A stretch of 64,000 bases of DNA from Isoetes taiwanensis (Eukaryota > Streptophyta > Lycopodiopsida > Isoetales > Isoetaceae). The DNA is taken from the NCBI GenBank assembly GCA_021234155.1, contig JAJEKV010000047.1, positions 6,041,071 through 6,105,070 of the forward strand. The letters are read 5' to 3'. Under the pieces are notes generated by a model. It was given only the letters and a program-made list of their open reading frames with translations, searched no databases and was not told the DNA's origin. The position numbers were made by a program, and so were the translations under genes. This document shows positions 35,302 to 46,026 of the stretch, piece by piece; position 1 is the first letter of the stretch, and each line of letters begins with the position of its first letter.

Positions 35302-37659
35302 ATGGCTGCTTGTGGCTTGGGTGCCAAGCTTAGGACTCCGACATTGTCATTGCGCATTAGACAGGCCCCTTCACAATACAGCACCTTGGATTTTCTAGTT
35401 CATGCTTATAACATTGCAGGAAAGTTAAGCAGAGCAGCGAAGACCAAGCATATCAGAATCAACCTAGCCCAATGGAAGTTCTTGGACTTTCAAAAATTAG
35501 AAGGAAGCATAAAGTGGCTTCTAGATGAGGTCAAGGATCTTGATGGCTTGGAGCAGGATAGGTGCAAGCTTTTAGCTAGAGAGCTATACATGGTTATGAA
35601 GAATGCTGAGATCCTGGTACAAGATTGGTGTTCCGAGGATTGGATGCTCAAGGCCATGCTAAGGGCAGACAATGGCTTCAGCGCCATGCTGCAGTGTTAT
35701 GAACAGCACTGGTGCATTTACTTCTTGGAGGTTGTACTAGCCTCTATAAGAAATAAATGCCCCATGCAAGACATCCCATATTGGATGATAGATAGAACAG
35801 ATGACTTTTGTAAAGGTCCTTCCTTTTTAAAAGCATTAGAGCAGGATAATGAAAGGTTGTTGGAAAAGCTAAGAAAGACTAGGCATAAGCTCGTCTATAA
35901 AACGTTCTGGGTAAATGGAAAATACAGGAAGTTCAGCATTTCCAGTCATTTACTACAGAGACTTGAGGCAGAGACCTCAAAGGATGATAACCAGGTCAGA
36001 ATCTATCTTCCAAGAATGAAAGGGTGCAATTGGAATGATCTAAATGACTTACCATCAAATGTTAACACATTACTAGGGGCTGGAAGCTTTGGAGTTGTTC
36101 ACAAAGCAAGCTGGCTTGGATTAGCAGCTGCAGTGAAGGTAGTCTCAATGGAAAAAGAGACCGATTTTTGGAACGAGGCAGCTCCAATGATGAAACTTCA
36201 GCACCCGCGAATTGTGCAACTCTTCTACTGCTCTAGTGGCCAGAGAGAGTGCCATCTATGGACAGAGTTAATGGGTCAAAGCCTTGGTCAGCTGTTAAAA
36301 TACAGAAACCCTTTTGCATTCACTACATCTGTAGATATCATGCTTCAAATCGCTGAAGGGTTGGAATTTCTTCATCAACAAGGAATTGCCCACAGAGATC
36401 TGAACCTTGCTAATGTTTTGATGGTTCCTACAAAAGGCCTTGACTGGGAAGAAGGTTTTATAAGAATAAAGCTCTCAGACTATGGACTGCATAAAACAAA
36501 ACTTTGTGGATCCAGAAATGGAGCTTTGGAACATTCGAGGGTGCGTTATTGGAGAGCACCAGAAGTTTTTGGACTCCCGAAAGAAGTTAGAGATGAAAAT
36601 GCAGAAAAGTTGTTTACCCACAAGGCAGATGTTTACAGTTTTGCAATGGTCTGTTACGAGTTATTGACTGCCACAGAGCCGTTTCAAGATGTATCAGACA
36701 ATACAGAACTCTTCAGGATTATAGGAATGGAGGGCAGGAGACCAGAGCTCCCTGTTAATTGTCCTCTCTATTTAGCCACATTCATAAAGATGTGCTGGCA
36801 TCAACATCCAGACATGAGACCATCATCTTCACAAGTATGTTGTATGCTTAGGAGCTTCAAGTGTTTAGTAATGAGAAGCTCTGTCACAGAAGCATCCATA
36901 GAAGAGACTATCACAGCATCAGACATTGGCAATCTCTTCAAAAAACTGGGTTTTAAGTTTTTTATAGAAGCCCTAAAATCCTGTTCCATACCTGTGCAAA
37001 CCTTTCTGTTATGGTTAACCAGTTCAGTTAAGGAAGTTAGAAAAGAACCTGGCTTCTGTGAAGTGGCAATATTAGTAGCAGATCTCTCTGCAAATTGGGT
37101 TGGACCTAATCATGATTTTGATCATGCAGCATATTGGTACAAAGAAGCAGCAAATCAAGGAGTTGCAAGTGCACAGTGGAGGCTTGGAATGTGTTATGAG
37201 ACAGGGCTAGGGGTTCCAAAGGATGAATGTCAGGCCTTTGATCTTTATAAGTTAGCAGCAGAACAGGGCTATCCTAGTGCAGAGGTAGAACTAGGGCGCT
37301 GCTACAGCTGCGGCTACGGGGTTCAACAAAGTACACAGAATGCTTTGATCTACTGGGAAAGAGCCTCTGCTAAACAATGCAGTACAGGTGAGCCTCTACA
37401 TTGTATTGAGTTACTTATCAGGGTGCTGTTAGAAGCTCCAGATGAGAAAGATTGCAACTGGGCTTGCACCAGGTTAAAAGAATTGGTCAGCAAAGAGAGG
37501 GTTAGCAGAGAGCTTGTTGCAGGACCTGCCTTCAGAAATGTGGAGTCTTTGACTTGTGCTTTGGGAGATCCCCATTTAGATCATTTCAGACAGGATTGGA
37601 TCAAGAAAATCCTTGAGAAATTAGCCTTGGAAGATGATATTCAGCTTGCTATTCATTAA
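35302..37659 (+). CDS. TKL-type protein kinase with C-terminal Sel1 repeats (785 aa, intronless)
   Basis: The start ATG sits in a good plant context (TAAATGGCT). Residues 1-250 form a helical region with no named domain. The kinase domain spans about 255-525: glycine loop GAGSFGVV (259-266), ATP lysine K279 (AAAVKVV), a possible alpha-C glutamate E292, catalytic loop HRDLNLAN (364-371), DYG instead of DFG (393-395), and APE (419-421). All catalytic residues are present, so it should be active, probably on Ser/Thr; HRDLN rather than HRDLK is unusual. Residues about 604-690 hold two Sel1-like repeats (AAYWYKEAANQGVASAQWRLG and AFDLYKLAAEQGYPSAEVELG), which usually mediate protein contacts. Cytosolic: no signal peptide or membrane span. 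Kinase-Sel1 fusions are familiar in seed-free plants. The lack of introns, unlike the LPA1-like gene, could reflect retroposition. An AATAAA lies about 190 bp downstream. Confidence 0.92.
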   Translation: MAACGLGAKLRTPTLSLRIRQAPSQYSTLDFLVHAYNIAGKLSRAAKTKHIRINLAQWKFLDFQKLEGSIKWLLDEVKDLDGLEQDRCKLLARELYMVMKNAEILVQDWCSEDWMLKAMLRADNGFSAMLQCYEQHWCIYFLEVVLASIRNKCPMQDIPYWMIDRTDDFCKGPSFLKALEQDNERLLEKLRKTRHKLVYKTFWVNGKYRKFSISSHLLQRLEAETSKDDNQVRIYLPRMKGCNWNDLNDLPSNVNTLLGAGSFGVVHKASWLGLAAAVKVVSMEKETDFWNEAAPMMKLQHPRIVQLFYCSSGQRECHLWTELMGQSLGQLLKYRNPFAFTTSVDIMLQIAEGLEFLHQQGIAHRDLNLANVLMVPTKGLDWEEGFIRIKLSDYGLHKTKLCGSRNGALEHSRVRYWRAPEVFGLPKEVRDENAEKLFTHKADVYSFAMVCYELLTATEPFQDVSDNTELFRIIGMEGRRPELPVNCPLYLATFIKMCWHQHPDMRPSSSQVCCMLRSFKCLVMRSSVTEASIEETITASDIGNLFKKLGFKFFIEALKSCSIPVQTFLLWLTSSVKEVRKEPGFCEVAILVADLSANWVGPNHDFDHAAYWYKEAANQGVASAQWRLGMCYETGLGVPKDECQAFDLYKLAAEQGYPSAEVELGRCYSCGYGVQQSTQNALIYWERASAKQCSTGEPLHCIELLIRVLLEAPDEKDCNWACTRLKELVSKERVSRELVAGPAFRNVESLTCALGDPHLDHFRQDWIKKILEKLALEDDIQLAIH

Positions 37660-37850
37660 AGACGAAATCTCAGTTTGTAAAACTACATTTATAGTCATAA
37701 TACCAATGTCAAAAGGGTCAAAGTCTACCTTTTGTTATTTAGGCTTTTTGACTAAGAATTTTGTGCATGTTGAAATCCAATAAGGCCGTTTTCACTATTG
37801 TCGCTCTCAGCATCCCAAGTTTTTGGTATGTGTCTCAATCGGCACAATTG

Positions 37851-37856
37851 AATAAA
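37851..37856 (+). terminator. Candidate polyadenylation signal of the kinase gene
   Basis: AATAAA 192 bp after the stop codon. No alternative closer to the stop is convincing. Confidence 0.4.
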
Positions 37857-37869
37857 GATTATAGTAGCG

Positions 37870-39990
37870 AGTTGGCAGGTTGCGGCTATTTCGCAATTAA
37901 AATTTGAGTACGGGCTCCATTCTCCCCACTATTTCATTTCATTGATTGTTAGAAAAGGTTAACCACTATTGAATAGCATATACTCTTCCAAACATCACAG
38001 CCATGTGATTCTAGTTAAGTTCATTAGCCTTGGTTTTGTCATATAGGATAGCTAAAATGAATTCAAGGTCTGCTAGGATTGGCTTATTGTAGCCATCAAT
38101 GACAATTGAATCGAAATGAGCTTTAAGGTAGTCACATGGGGTAATTTTCCGGCAGCACTGGAAGGATTCGTGGCAGCTGTTGCGCCCTCCAGCAGACTTA
38201 TCCACATTTATGGCCTATCCACATCTATTTTCTCACTTCATCTATTGTCTGCTGGACGTTTCTAGGGTGTTTTGCCAGGTCGTTCAGGTTAGGGTATTTA
38301 TCTGCATACTGGGAGATGTGAGAGAGTTGAGAAGAACATTGCACAAAGGCACGGAGATTACTCTTGCACTTTTTGTTATTATCTTTATAGATTCTGTGTT
38401 GAATGCTTGCAATTGTCTTATTTTTGAGACCACAATGCACAAATATCTCTGTTGCTTTCTTTCGCAAATATCTCTTTAATAACAAGCAAAGAAAGGTATC
38501 TTGCCCTCACCCTAATGTGAATCAGATTCTTAACTGAGCCATGGCTAATTTATTTGCCCAGTCTAATGTTGTTCTTTGTAACTACTCATAGATTGTTGTT
38601 TTGTGATAATAAGATGAAGCAAAGCTCTGCTATTTATCCTAAATATGACATCTGGAATGCATGGAGCTCATAATCTTTCAAGTTCTTCTTTGCACATGGA
38701 AATGATCCTAATTTATGAAGATCCAATTTATGAAGTTCTTGCTAGTCAGGAATGCCATTTAGCCAGGAATGTAGTTATGTTAGCAAGCTTCTACACATAG
38801 GAGGAGCAACATAATAGCTCACTGGTTTCTTATGTTCGCCTTTGAACTCTATCAACAAATGGTCAATTTGTTGCTAGAAGTATTTATGGGCTCAACTCGC
38901 TAGAACATAATATATTGTTTGCTATTGAAAGAATATGTTGTTTGCCATTGAAAATATTCCCTTTTCTCCATGAGATTTGATGGATGTTTGACAAACATTA
39001 AATGCAGGCTGAACAACCAGAAATGACACATAATTCACATGATCCAGCAATGTTGAATGGGCAGTGAACGTCTATTGGGCTGGAGGAAAAAATTAAGTCA
39101 AAAGTTATGAAATGCTCCTTTCTATTGGCTCACCTGCTTCACAAATAATTTCAATTATGCCATAATTAGTTTTGGGCTGCAAAGAGGAAGGAACCTATAG
39201 CAAAGAATTGATAGCTGCTTCCAAAATGGTGGCAACTCAAGGTATAGCATTATTAAATTTTAATAATATATATACATGTTTTGCAAGAGTTATTTAAAAT
39301 ATGGAGTTCTACATTAAGAATTCATTCGCCAGCTTTTACATGTTCTGCAGGTGTATATATGTAGCACATGACGACTTCATTGGCCAATGTTTCTTCCATA
39401 TATGTAAATCATCAATCTAGCAGGTTAATAATATTTTTGTACCTGTACACGACAGAAGTGCTGGTGGAACTTGATCTTACGAGAAGCACGTTATAGTTGG
39501 AGTTATCTTACAAACTGAAGTATCTATTTGTAGTCCATATTTTATGATTTGTAATGATTCCAGCATTGTTGCTTCAATCAACTTCAGAAACTTACCAAGG
39601 AATCGTAACTGTAAGTGAGATTCGACTTGATAAATAATGCCTTTTTTATTACAAACAAGAACTTGCCAAATGGTTTTTGCCAATCATGATGTTGGTTTAG
39701 TAGAGCAAAAATGTTACCTTTCTTTTGGGTTTAAAAGTTTGTTGCATGTATATGGCAAAGTCTGCATTTGCTACTACTGCTTTTAGACCATCTGGATTGC
39801 TACGATTGCACCCATTTTTTCATCTATTTCATTCAATGGTTGAGATTGAGATAATAGTTTAAATGTTGATTCATTATTGGTAAATTTGATTCCATTTCTA
39901 TATGGTCCATAATTAGTCTATGGTCCATTATTAGTGACCCTCCACTACTTACATAAAGGAAGAGGAAATGTAGTCTTACAACATATAGTG
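37870..39990. other. Intergenic, weak kinase-like relic
   Basis: The minus-strand frame at 38011-38205 reads SIVIDGYNKPILADLEF, reminiscent of a kinase subdomain VIb-VII segment (xNIxIDxxxxPxLADFG). It is too short and altered to call. The rest is AT-rich with no supported ORF. Confidence 0.3.
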
Positions 39991-39995
39991 ATGCT

Positions 39996-40810
39996 TTTTT
40001 TTTATAATGTTTATTAACTACCATGGTTTATTCTTATCTTCTTCCTGAAAGATGGATATGCCACCTATCTCTTGGCAGATATCGTTGAACAACAGCCAGA
40101 GTTGCTATAACAGAACCATTTTTAACCATTCAACCTACAACCATTTCCATGTTAATTTCATCATTTCCTTAATTCTAATCGAAATTGCCAATTTCATTAA
40201 TCAGTAAACTTTATGGATCTTTTATTGACAGTCAGGGTTTGAAAAAACCTAATCCAGACGTGGTAAACTCCATCTGTTTGTCGATTAGGGCCGCGCTTCA
40301 CTTGCCAAGGTAATGGATTCTGCCAGTAACTTCAAAGCGGCTGATCCGGAAGGAATAGGTAGCTCTGCCTAGAATCTATATCAAGTTTCAAAGAGAATCA
40401 ATTCTATTCTGCTGATCCAGAGGAGTCTGCGAATCAAATGGTAGCTAAGGAGCTTAACTCTACTGCAGATTCTAGCACTAGATACTATTGCTCCAGAAAG
40501 TCCCAGCCAAGCTATTGTGGCTGACTGACCCAGACGAACGTGGCACGATAGCTAATCAGGTTCTTATATATAATGTGTTCTAACCATCGTTTTTGTTGTT
40601 GTGTTCTAGCTATGTTCTCCCATATTTTTGTCTTTACTGTTACATGTTTCTGAACCATAGTTATTATGCATTTCCATACTATAGTCAATAGTTATTCCCT
40701 ATTTTTGGACCAACTTTATATAGCAATGCATAAATCTGCGTATTTTGAATTTCTTGATGCAATACATCTCTCCCTTTCTTATAAATTATTGGTGGTTAAA
40801 TTGATGTTCA
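39996..40810. repeat. 0.8-kb dispersed direct repeat, copy 1, with decayed exon
   Basis: TTTTATAATGTTTATTAACTACC...TTAAATTGATGTTC matches 44445-45250 at roughly 93-95%. Inside, from ATG at 40314, a frame reads MDSASNFKAADPEGIGSS then stops; other frames give ADPEESANQMVAKELNSTAD. The equivalent part of copy 2 reads DTIALESPSQGIVADPDERG before a GT. This looks like a degraded protein-coding exon; the family is not recognised. Confidence 0.75.
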
Positions 40811-42100
40811 TTTCCTGAAGTAGTTTGCTCATGTCTTTGTTTGATTTGACCTGTTTGTAGGTTACATATAATCTTTCTGCTTGCAAGAGCTTAAAACAAC
40901 ATGCATTCATTCCAAAAGTTTTAGCCATTTCAACCAAATCTGTTGCAAATGATGTACTATGTTTCTAGTAGTGTTTTCATTTTTAAAAAATGATGTACTA
41001 TGTCTTGCAGCTAGTTTTCTTGTTCAAAGGTTTTAGTTTAAGCTCATTTTAAGTGCCAAGCTATGCTGCCGTTGTAAAGTTCTTTGACCCATGTGTAGTA
41101 TCTGATCTTGCCTAAATATCGCTTTGTTTCTTTATTTCTTTATCTAGCTTAAGTCATTTTGTTTCTCCTTAAACTTCCATCTATAATCTGAGTTTAATGT
41201 GGCTCTATTATTAACGTTCTTTATCTTGACCTTATTTGACCAAGATGATTATATCTGGCTCAATTTGTTTCTTGATCTATCTGCTAGTCATGCTTAAAAT
41301 TTTGCTTATGAACTTATATTTCCATTCCTGACAGTTAAAATTCCGTTTGTTTCTTTTCTTGTTGTATGGTGAAAGGCATTAAGCCGAATGAGTCTATAGG
41401 TTACCTGTTTGTGGCTTATGCATTTACCCTTCTTAGGCTAACTTGCATTCGGTTCCACTGCAGGTAATCAGACTCTTCCCTCCATTTGGTGTTTTGAAGT
41501 AAAAGTTTGTGCAAGATTATTGCTCAAGCATACATTCCTGTTTATGATGATATCCAAAAACTCTAATGACTTGTTTTTAACTTGTGAAAAAGAGGATTTG
41601 ACAACAATATTTATGCTGAGTTATTAGTTCATCAATTTTTCTAGGATCTTATAACTTCAAATATTTTTCGACTTTTGCTATATTCAATATGCATGTCTCT
41701 ACCAAATTTTTAGTATATGTATTCCTTGGTTATACATTCTATCTGCTGAGATCAAGATACTTATTTCTATCAAATATTTGTTATATTTTGCTTGTATCTT
41801 CAGATCTGAAATATATGACATAATGTCTTAAAATTCTGCTTGTAGTCTCTATAGGCTTACATTTCTAACTTGGAGTTCTTATATGTCATAAGATCCTATT
41901 GTCTTAAGTTTTTGCTTACATAATGTACTTAATTTAAGCTTGCAATTAATAATCTTAAAGATTCAGATCATTCTTTTTGTCTTGTTTATCCTTATCAGGG
42001 CCTAGAATTAGATGGCACCTAGGCATAGACTCAGGTCCAATCTTCTGTAATAGGAATCAAGTGTGAGTAGAAACAACAATACACCTTTACTCCTGAGAGA
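40811..42100. other. Intergenic, T-rich on the plus strand, no gene seen
   Basis: Long T-rich stretch without supported ORFs. It resembles intron sequence. Confidence 0.4.
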
Positions 42101-42411
42101 CAGCTCTTTGATCCAGAAATCGTGAAAGACAATATCTTCAACAATAGGCATAGAATCAGGTCCAATCTTCTGTAATAGGAATCAAGTGTGAGTAGAAACA
42201 ACAATACACCTTTACTCCAAATCAGGATCTCAAGTTAAACCTAGGAATAAAGTAACATTAAAAAAACCCTTTGAGCCTGTTAAGACCATAGGAAATAACA
42301 GACTTTAGACCTTATAGTTCCATTTGAAAAGATAAGGACCTTCAATTGCAATCCTAGAAATAGACAGTTGTTGAAGATATTGTCTTTCACGGTTTCTGGA
42401 TCAAAGAGCTG
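42101..42411. repeat. Inverted repeat (42-nt arms) plus internal direct repeat
   Basis: Arms at 42101-42142 (CAGCTCTTTGATCCAGAAAT...) and 42370-42411 are complementary at 41 of 42 positions. A 73-bp direct repeat (AGGCATAGA(C/A)TCAGGTCC...) occurs at about 42022 and 42148, so one copy is outside and one inside the left arm. Possibly the remains of a foldback element. Confidence 0.75.
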
Positions 42412-42454
42412 ACTCTTATACGCTACAACAAAGGCAAAAATCTCATCTTAAGGT

Positions 42455-42998
42455 TGTTGTAAGTTCCACCAGCCATGGATTTTTATGGAAAGAGTTTTTC
42501 CATGGTTGGTTGTGTATAACAACAAAACTTCTATACTATTATATCTCGAATTTCTCAAAAGCAGACATCATCAGGACGTTGTCCTTAATGTTCTAGAGCC
42601 TAGTTGCACTCAACCAACATAATGAAACAAGCATAATGAATGAGCTATGTGGCCCTCCCCTTTATCTCCAAAATAGCAGTACAATGATTTTTCACTTCTA
42701 ATAATCCCTCATGCACACGGGCCTTTTTGGGCATACAAAAGGCATCAAAGTACCACAAAGGATCCAAAACACAAAATAAGTTCGTAAAGATTTATAGGCC
42801 TTTATTGCTAATGTCCAACACGACCCCAACATGCCAAGATTCTCGCAGAACTCGCAAAGGACGTCTCTACATCCATCTTTGAGCAAATTTGCAAAAGGAA
42901 CAAAGAAACCCCTGGTACAAGGACCCCAAACTTGGCACAAAGGCTGCCATATCTTTGGCATACGAGGGCCCACTACCATGGCGCAAGGGCCCTCAACA
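42455..42998 (-). repeat. LTR with polypurine tract (3' LTR of a minus-strand element)
   Basis: On the minus strand TTTTAAGTGGGGAGA (PPT, 42999-43013) is followed at 42998 by TGTTGAGGGCC. A matching end, CTTACAACA, is at 42455, giving a 544-bp LTR bounded by TGTTG...CAACA. The interior would extend to higher coordinates (43.0-44.4 kb), but I find no pol domain and no second LTR there. The outer boundary is inferred from the inverted terminal pentamer only. Confidence 0.55.
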
Positions 42999-43013
42999 TC
43001 TCCCCACTTAAAA

Positions 43014-44440
43014 CCCAACATTCAAGACATAAGAGTTGCCCCAACAATAATGCTTGGCATGAGAGCCTCCAGCCGATTGTACAAGATACCCTTGCAAGAT
43101 CAAGAAGTCAAACAATGAGCCAATCAACATGAAAAACTAAGACAAGAATACTTCAATAACGCAAGATTACAATGCAAGGCTAAAACTGGGGGGAAGGGGG
43201 GGTGGGCATACGACTACAAAGAAAATAAAATAAAATATGGGACCATGAGCACTGTGCACAATCCAGGAAGTTGAAGATGGAAGCCAATACAACAGAGTTA
43301 CAGGGACCGGTCAGGACTCCCATGACATGCAAAGCTGTAGCAAAACATAAGCACACCAAATGCACAAAAACATGTCTATAATCCATATCCATCTTAGTTA
43401 AACCGAGAAGCTAACCAGTAAAGTGAACTAGGAATGAACAAGACCGAGCACTGCACAGCTAGTTCGGCCAGGGCAACAGATGCAAGAGATCAAAATGCAA
43501 AAATCATTTGCCCATGAAGCGACCACTACAAGGCCGATTACTAAAAGGGACTCTGTCACAATTAGTGGCAACAGGCATGCCTAGAGAAGAGAGAAAGAGA
43601 AATTCCAAGGCACAAGACCAGAAGCACCCACTAAGAATAGGAAATAAATCGAATAAGAAGAGGAAAATGAATGAAAGTACTCCAGGAAAACCCCTAAACC
43701 ACAACGTGACGAACAGTATGACAACATCCAGACTGACCAGCATAACCATTGCAAGACAGCTTCATAGAGCGTCAGACTATGGCAATGACCTAAACCACGA
43801 GCAGAGACCATGCTTAAGCCAAAACATCCACATGCCACCTAACTACAGGATATCAAGGATACAAACCAAGCAGAAAACAAGCACAGCGGCAACCAGACAC
43901 CAACATGCCAATGACGTCCTCATAAGACGAACAGCCAGAAACACTAGCTGGAGAGGCCGCCATAAGAAAGGCAAAATCTTCAAACAGCCGGCGTGCACAA
44001 GAATGAAAGCAAAACTGTAACTGTAATGCTCAAACGCACATGCTTCACAACTCAGAGCATGCGACTACAAAGGGAGGCTCAAAGACGGCTGATGAAAATG
44101 AGAGGAATGTAACAAGGCTATAAATACTCCAAGGGAAACTCTCAACTAACCTCAAAAAGCGAATTTATCTGCTAATCTCAAAACGCAGATAAATTGCACT
44201 TACTATCATGTCCTTGATCCAAATATTGGACTCTACCAGTTCTACAGATTTGATGAAGAAAGAAAGTTAAAATATGGGGTCAACATATTTATTAAGTTCG
44301 GATTATGCCTCAAACGCTAATTGATGACTCGATCCTTGGGCTGCATTTTTACATTGACGACATGAAACAGTCACTCAAAAGAATCTTGGGGCCCCTGTGA
44401 ATTCTAAGGCCCCCCGCCCCATGCTGCGGTAGGTGGCAAG
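43014..44440. other. Probable decayed interior of the minus-strand LTR element
   Basis: ORFs on both strands (43508-44020 +, 43581-43838 -) are open by composition and have no domain. A G-rich run GGGGGGAAGGGGGGGTGGG lies at 43188-43206. Confidence 0.35.
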
Positions 44441-44444
44441 GTTT

Positions 44445-45250
44445 TTTTATAATGTTTATTAACTACCATGGTTTATTCTTATCTCTTCCTGAAAGATGGA
44501 TATGCCACCTATATCTCTTGGCAGATGCCGTTGAACAACAACCAAAGTTGCTACAACAGAATCACTTTTAACTATTTAACCTACAACTATTTCCATGTTG
44601 ATTTTACTATTTCCTTATTCTAACCGAAATTGGCAATTCCATTAATCAGTAAATTGAATGGATCTTCTATTGATGGTCAGGGTTTGAAAAAACCTAATCC
44701 GGACCTGGTAAGCTCCATCTATTTGTTGATTAGAGCCGCGCTTCACTTGCCAAGGTAATGGGTTCTGTCGGTAACTTCAAAGCGACTGATCCGGAAGGAA
44801 TAGGTAGCTCTGCCTAGAATCTATATGAAGTTTCAAAGAGAATCAATTCTATTCCGCTGATCCAGAGGAGCCTGCGAATCAAATGGAAACTAAGGAGCTT
44901 AACTCTACTGCAGATCTTAGCACCAGATACTATTGCTCTAGAAAGTCCCAGCCAAGGTATTGTGGCTGACCCAGATGAACGTGGCGCGATAGCTAACCAG
45001 GTTCTTATATAAAATATGTTCTAACCATCATTTTTCTTGTTGTGTTCTAGCTATGTTCTCTTATGTTTTTGTCTTTACTATTACATGTTTTCTGAACCAT
45101 AGTTATTATGCATTTCCATACTATCGTCAATAGTTATTCCCTGTTTCTGGACCAAGTTTATACGGCAATGCATAGATTTGCATATTCTGAATTTCTTGAT
45201 GCAATACATCTCTCCCTTTCTTATAACTTATTGGTGGTTAAATTGATGTT
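44445..45250. repeat. 0.8-kb dispersed direct repeat, copy 2
   Basis: Same unit as 39996-40810. Its right end abuts the Ty3 fragment at 45253 through a stretch (TTAAATTGATGTTC) that also closes copy 1. Confidence 0.75.
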
Positions 45251-45252
45251 CT

Positions 45253-46020
45253 GTATAGACGATAAGCTTGCATGGTTTTTTGTTCATCCCACTAGGCAAG
45301 TAGTGCCTCCAAGTTTTCAATGCATGCACAATAGCTAACAATTCTTGCTCATAGGTTGCGTAATTCCTTTCAACGGGACTTAGTTTTCGACTTTCATAAG
45401 CCACAACGTGTTCTTGCTACATTAATACCGCCCCCAACGCTTGCCCACAAGCGTTAGTATAGACCTCGAATGCCTCATTCAAGTCTGGCACCTTCAACAC
45501 AGGACTGCTAACCAGCAGGTCCTTAATGCGTCGAAAAGCCTCTTGCTGCTCTCTCCCCCACACAAATCATGATCTTTTTTCAAAAGATCAGTGAGGGCAG
45601 TTACAACTTTGGAGAACTTTGGTACGAATTTGCGATAGTACGTTGCTAACCCCAGAAAACTCCGCAATTCCGAAATGTTCTCCGATGGGAGCCATTGCTG
45701 TACTACTTGTACCTTGGTGGGATCCGGCTCGTTGTTTAAAAAAGTCACAGTTGGAGATCTTTGCATAGAGTTTGCGTTCTCGCAAAATTCGAAGAACTTG
45801 TTCCAAGTGAGCGAAATGTTCTTTAATAATTTGGGAGTAGATGAGAATATCATCTAAAAATACCTCTACAAACTTGTCCAAATGCTCAGAGAATATCTGA
45901 TTCATTAATCGCATAAACATTGCGGGAGCATTTATAAGATCAAACGACATAACCAGAAACTTAGCCATTGTGGATCCCATTCATAAACTCATGGGTGACA
46001 AATCGTCTTGGACTTAGAAT
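45253..46020 (-). pseudogene. Ty3/gypsy RT-RNase H fragment (minus strand)
   Basis: From 46020 downward it reads [18 protein letters not shown] and [15 protein letters not shown] (RT catalytic LDD). Next comes [15 protein letters not shown] with [15 protein letters not shown] (RT/connection), and then RNase H: FEVYTNACGQALGAVL, YESRKLSPVERNYATYEQEL and LIVYTEHQF. At least two frameshifts (near 45770 and 45560) and one stop break it. It begins mid-RT at the junction with the plus-strand element, and ends at the 0.8-kb repeat. Its RNase H differs from that of its neighbour, so it is a separate element. Confidence 0.9.
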
Positions 46021-46026
46021 CCCCAG

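Noticed and set aside
38011-38205. Kinase-like fragment SIVIDGYNKPILADLEF
   Set aside because: One short stretch resembling subdomains VIb-VII, no HRD or flanking kinase motifs; listed only as a weak relic.
42698-43118. Overlapping ORFs on both strands around 42.7-43.1 kb
   Set aside because: They lie across an LTR/PPT boundary and have no protein similarity.
43508-44020. 170-aa plus-strand ORF
   Set aside because: Lys/Arg/Thr/Asn-rich low-complexity frame with an equally open antisense frame; no family recognised.
39996-45250. LTR pair interpretation of the 0.8-kb repeats
   Set aside because: No TG...CA termini, PBS, PPT or flanking duplication; the interior includes another element's LTR.
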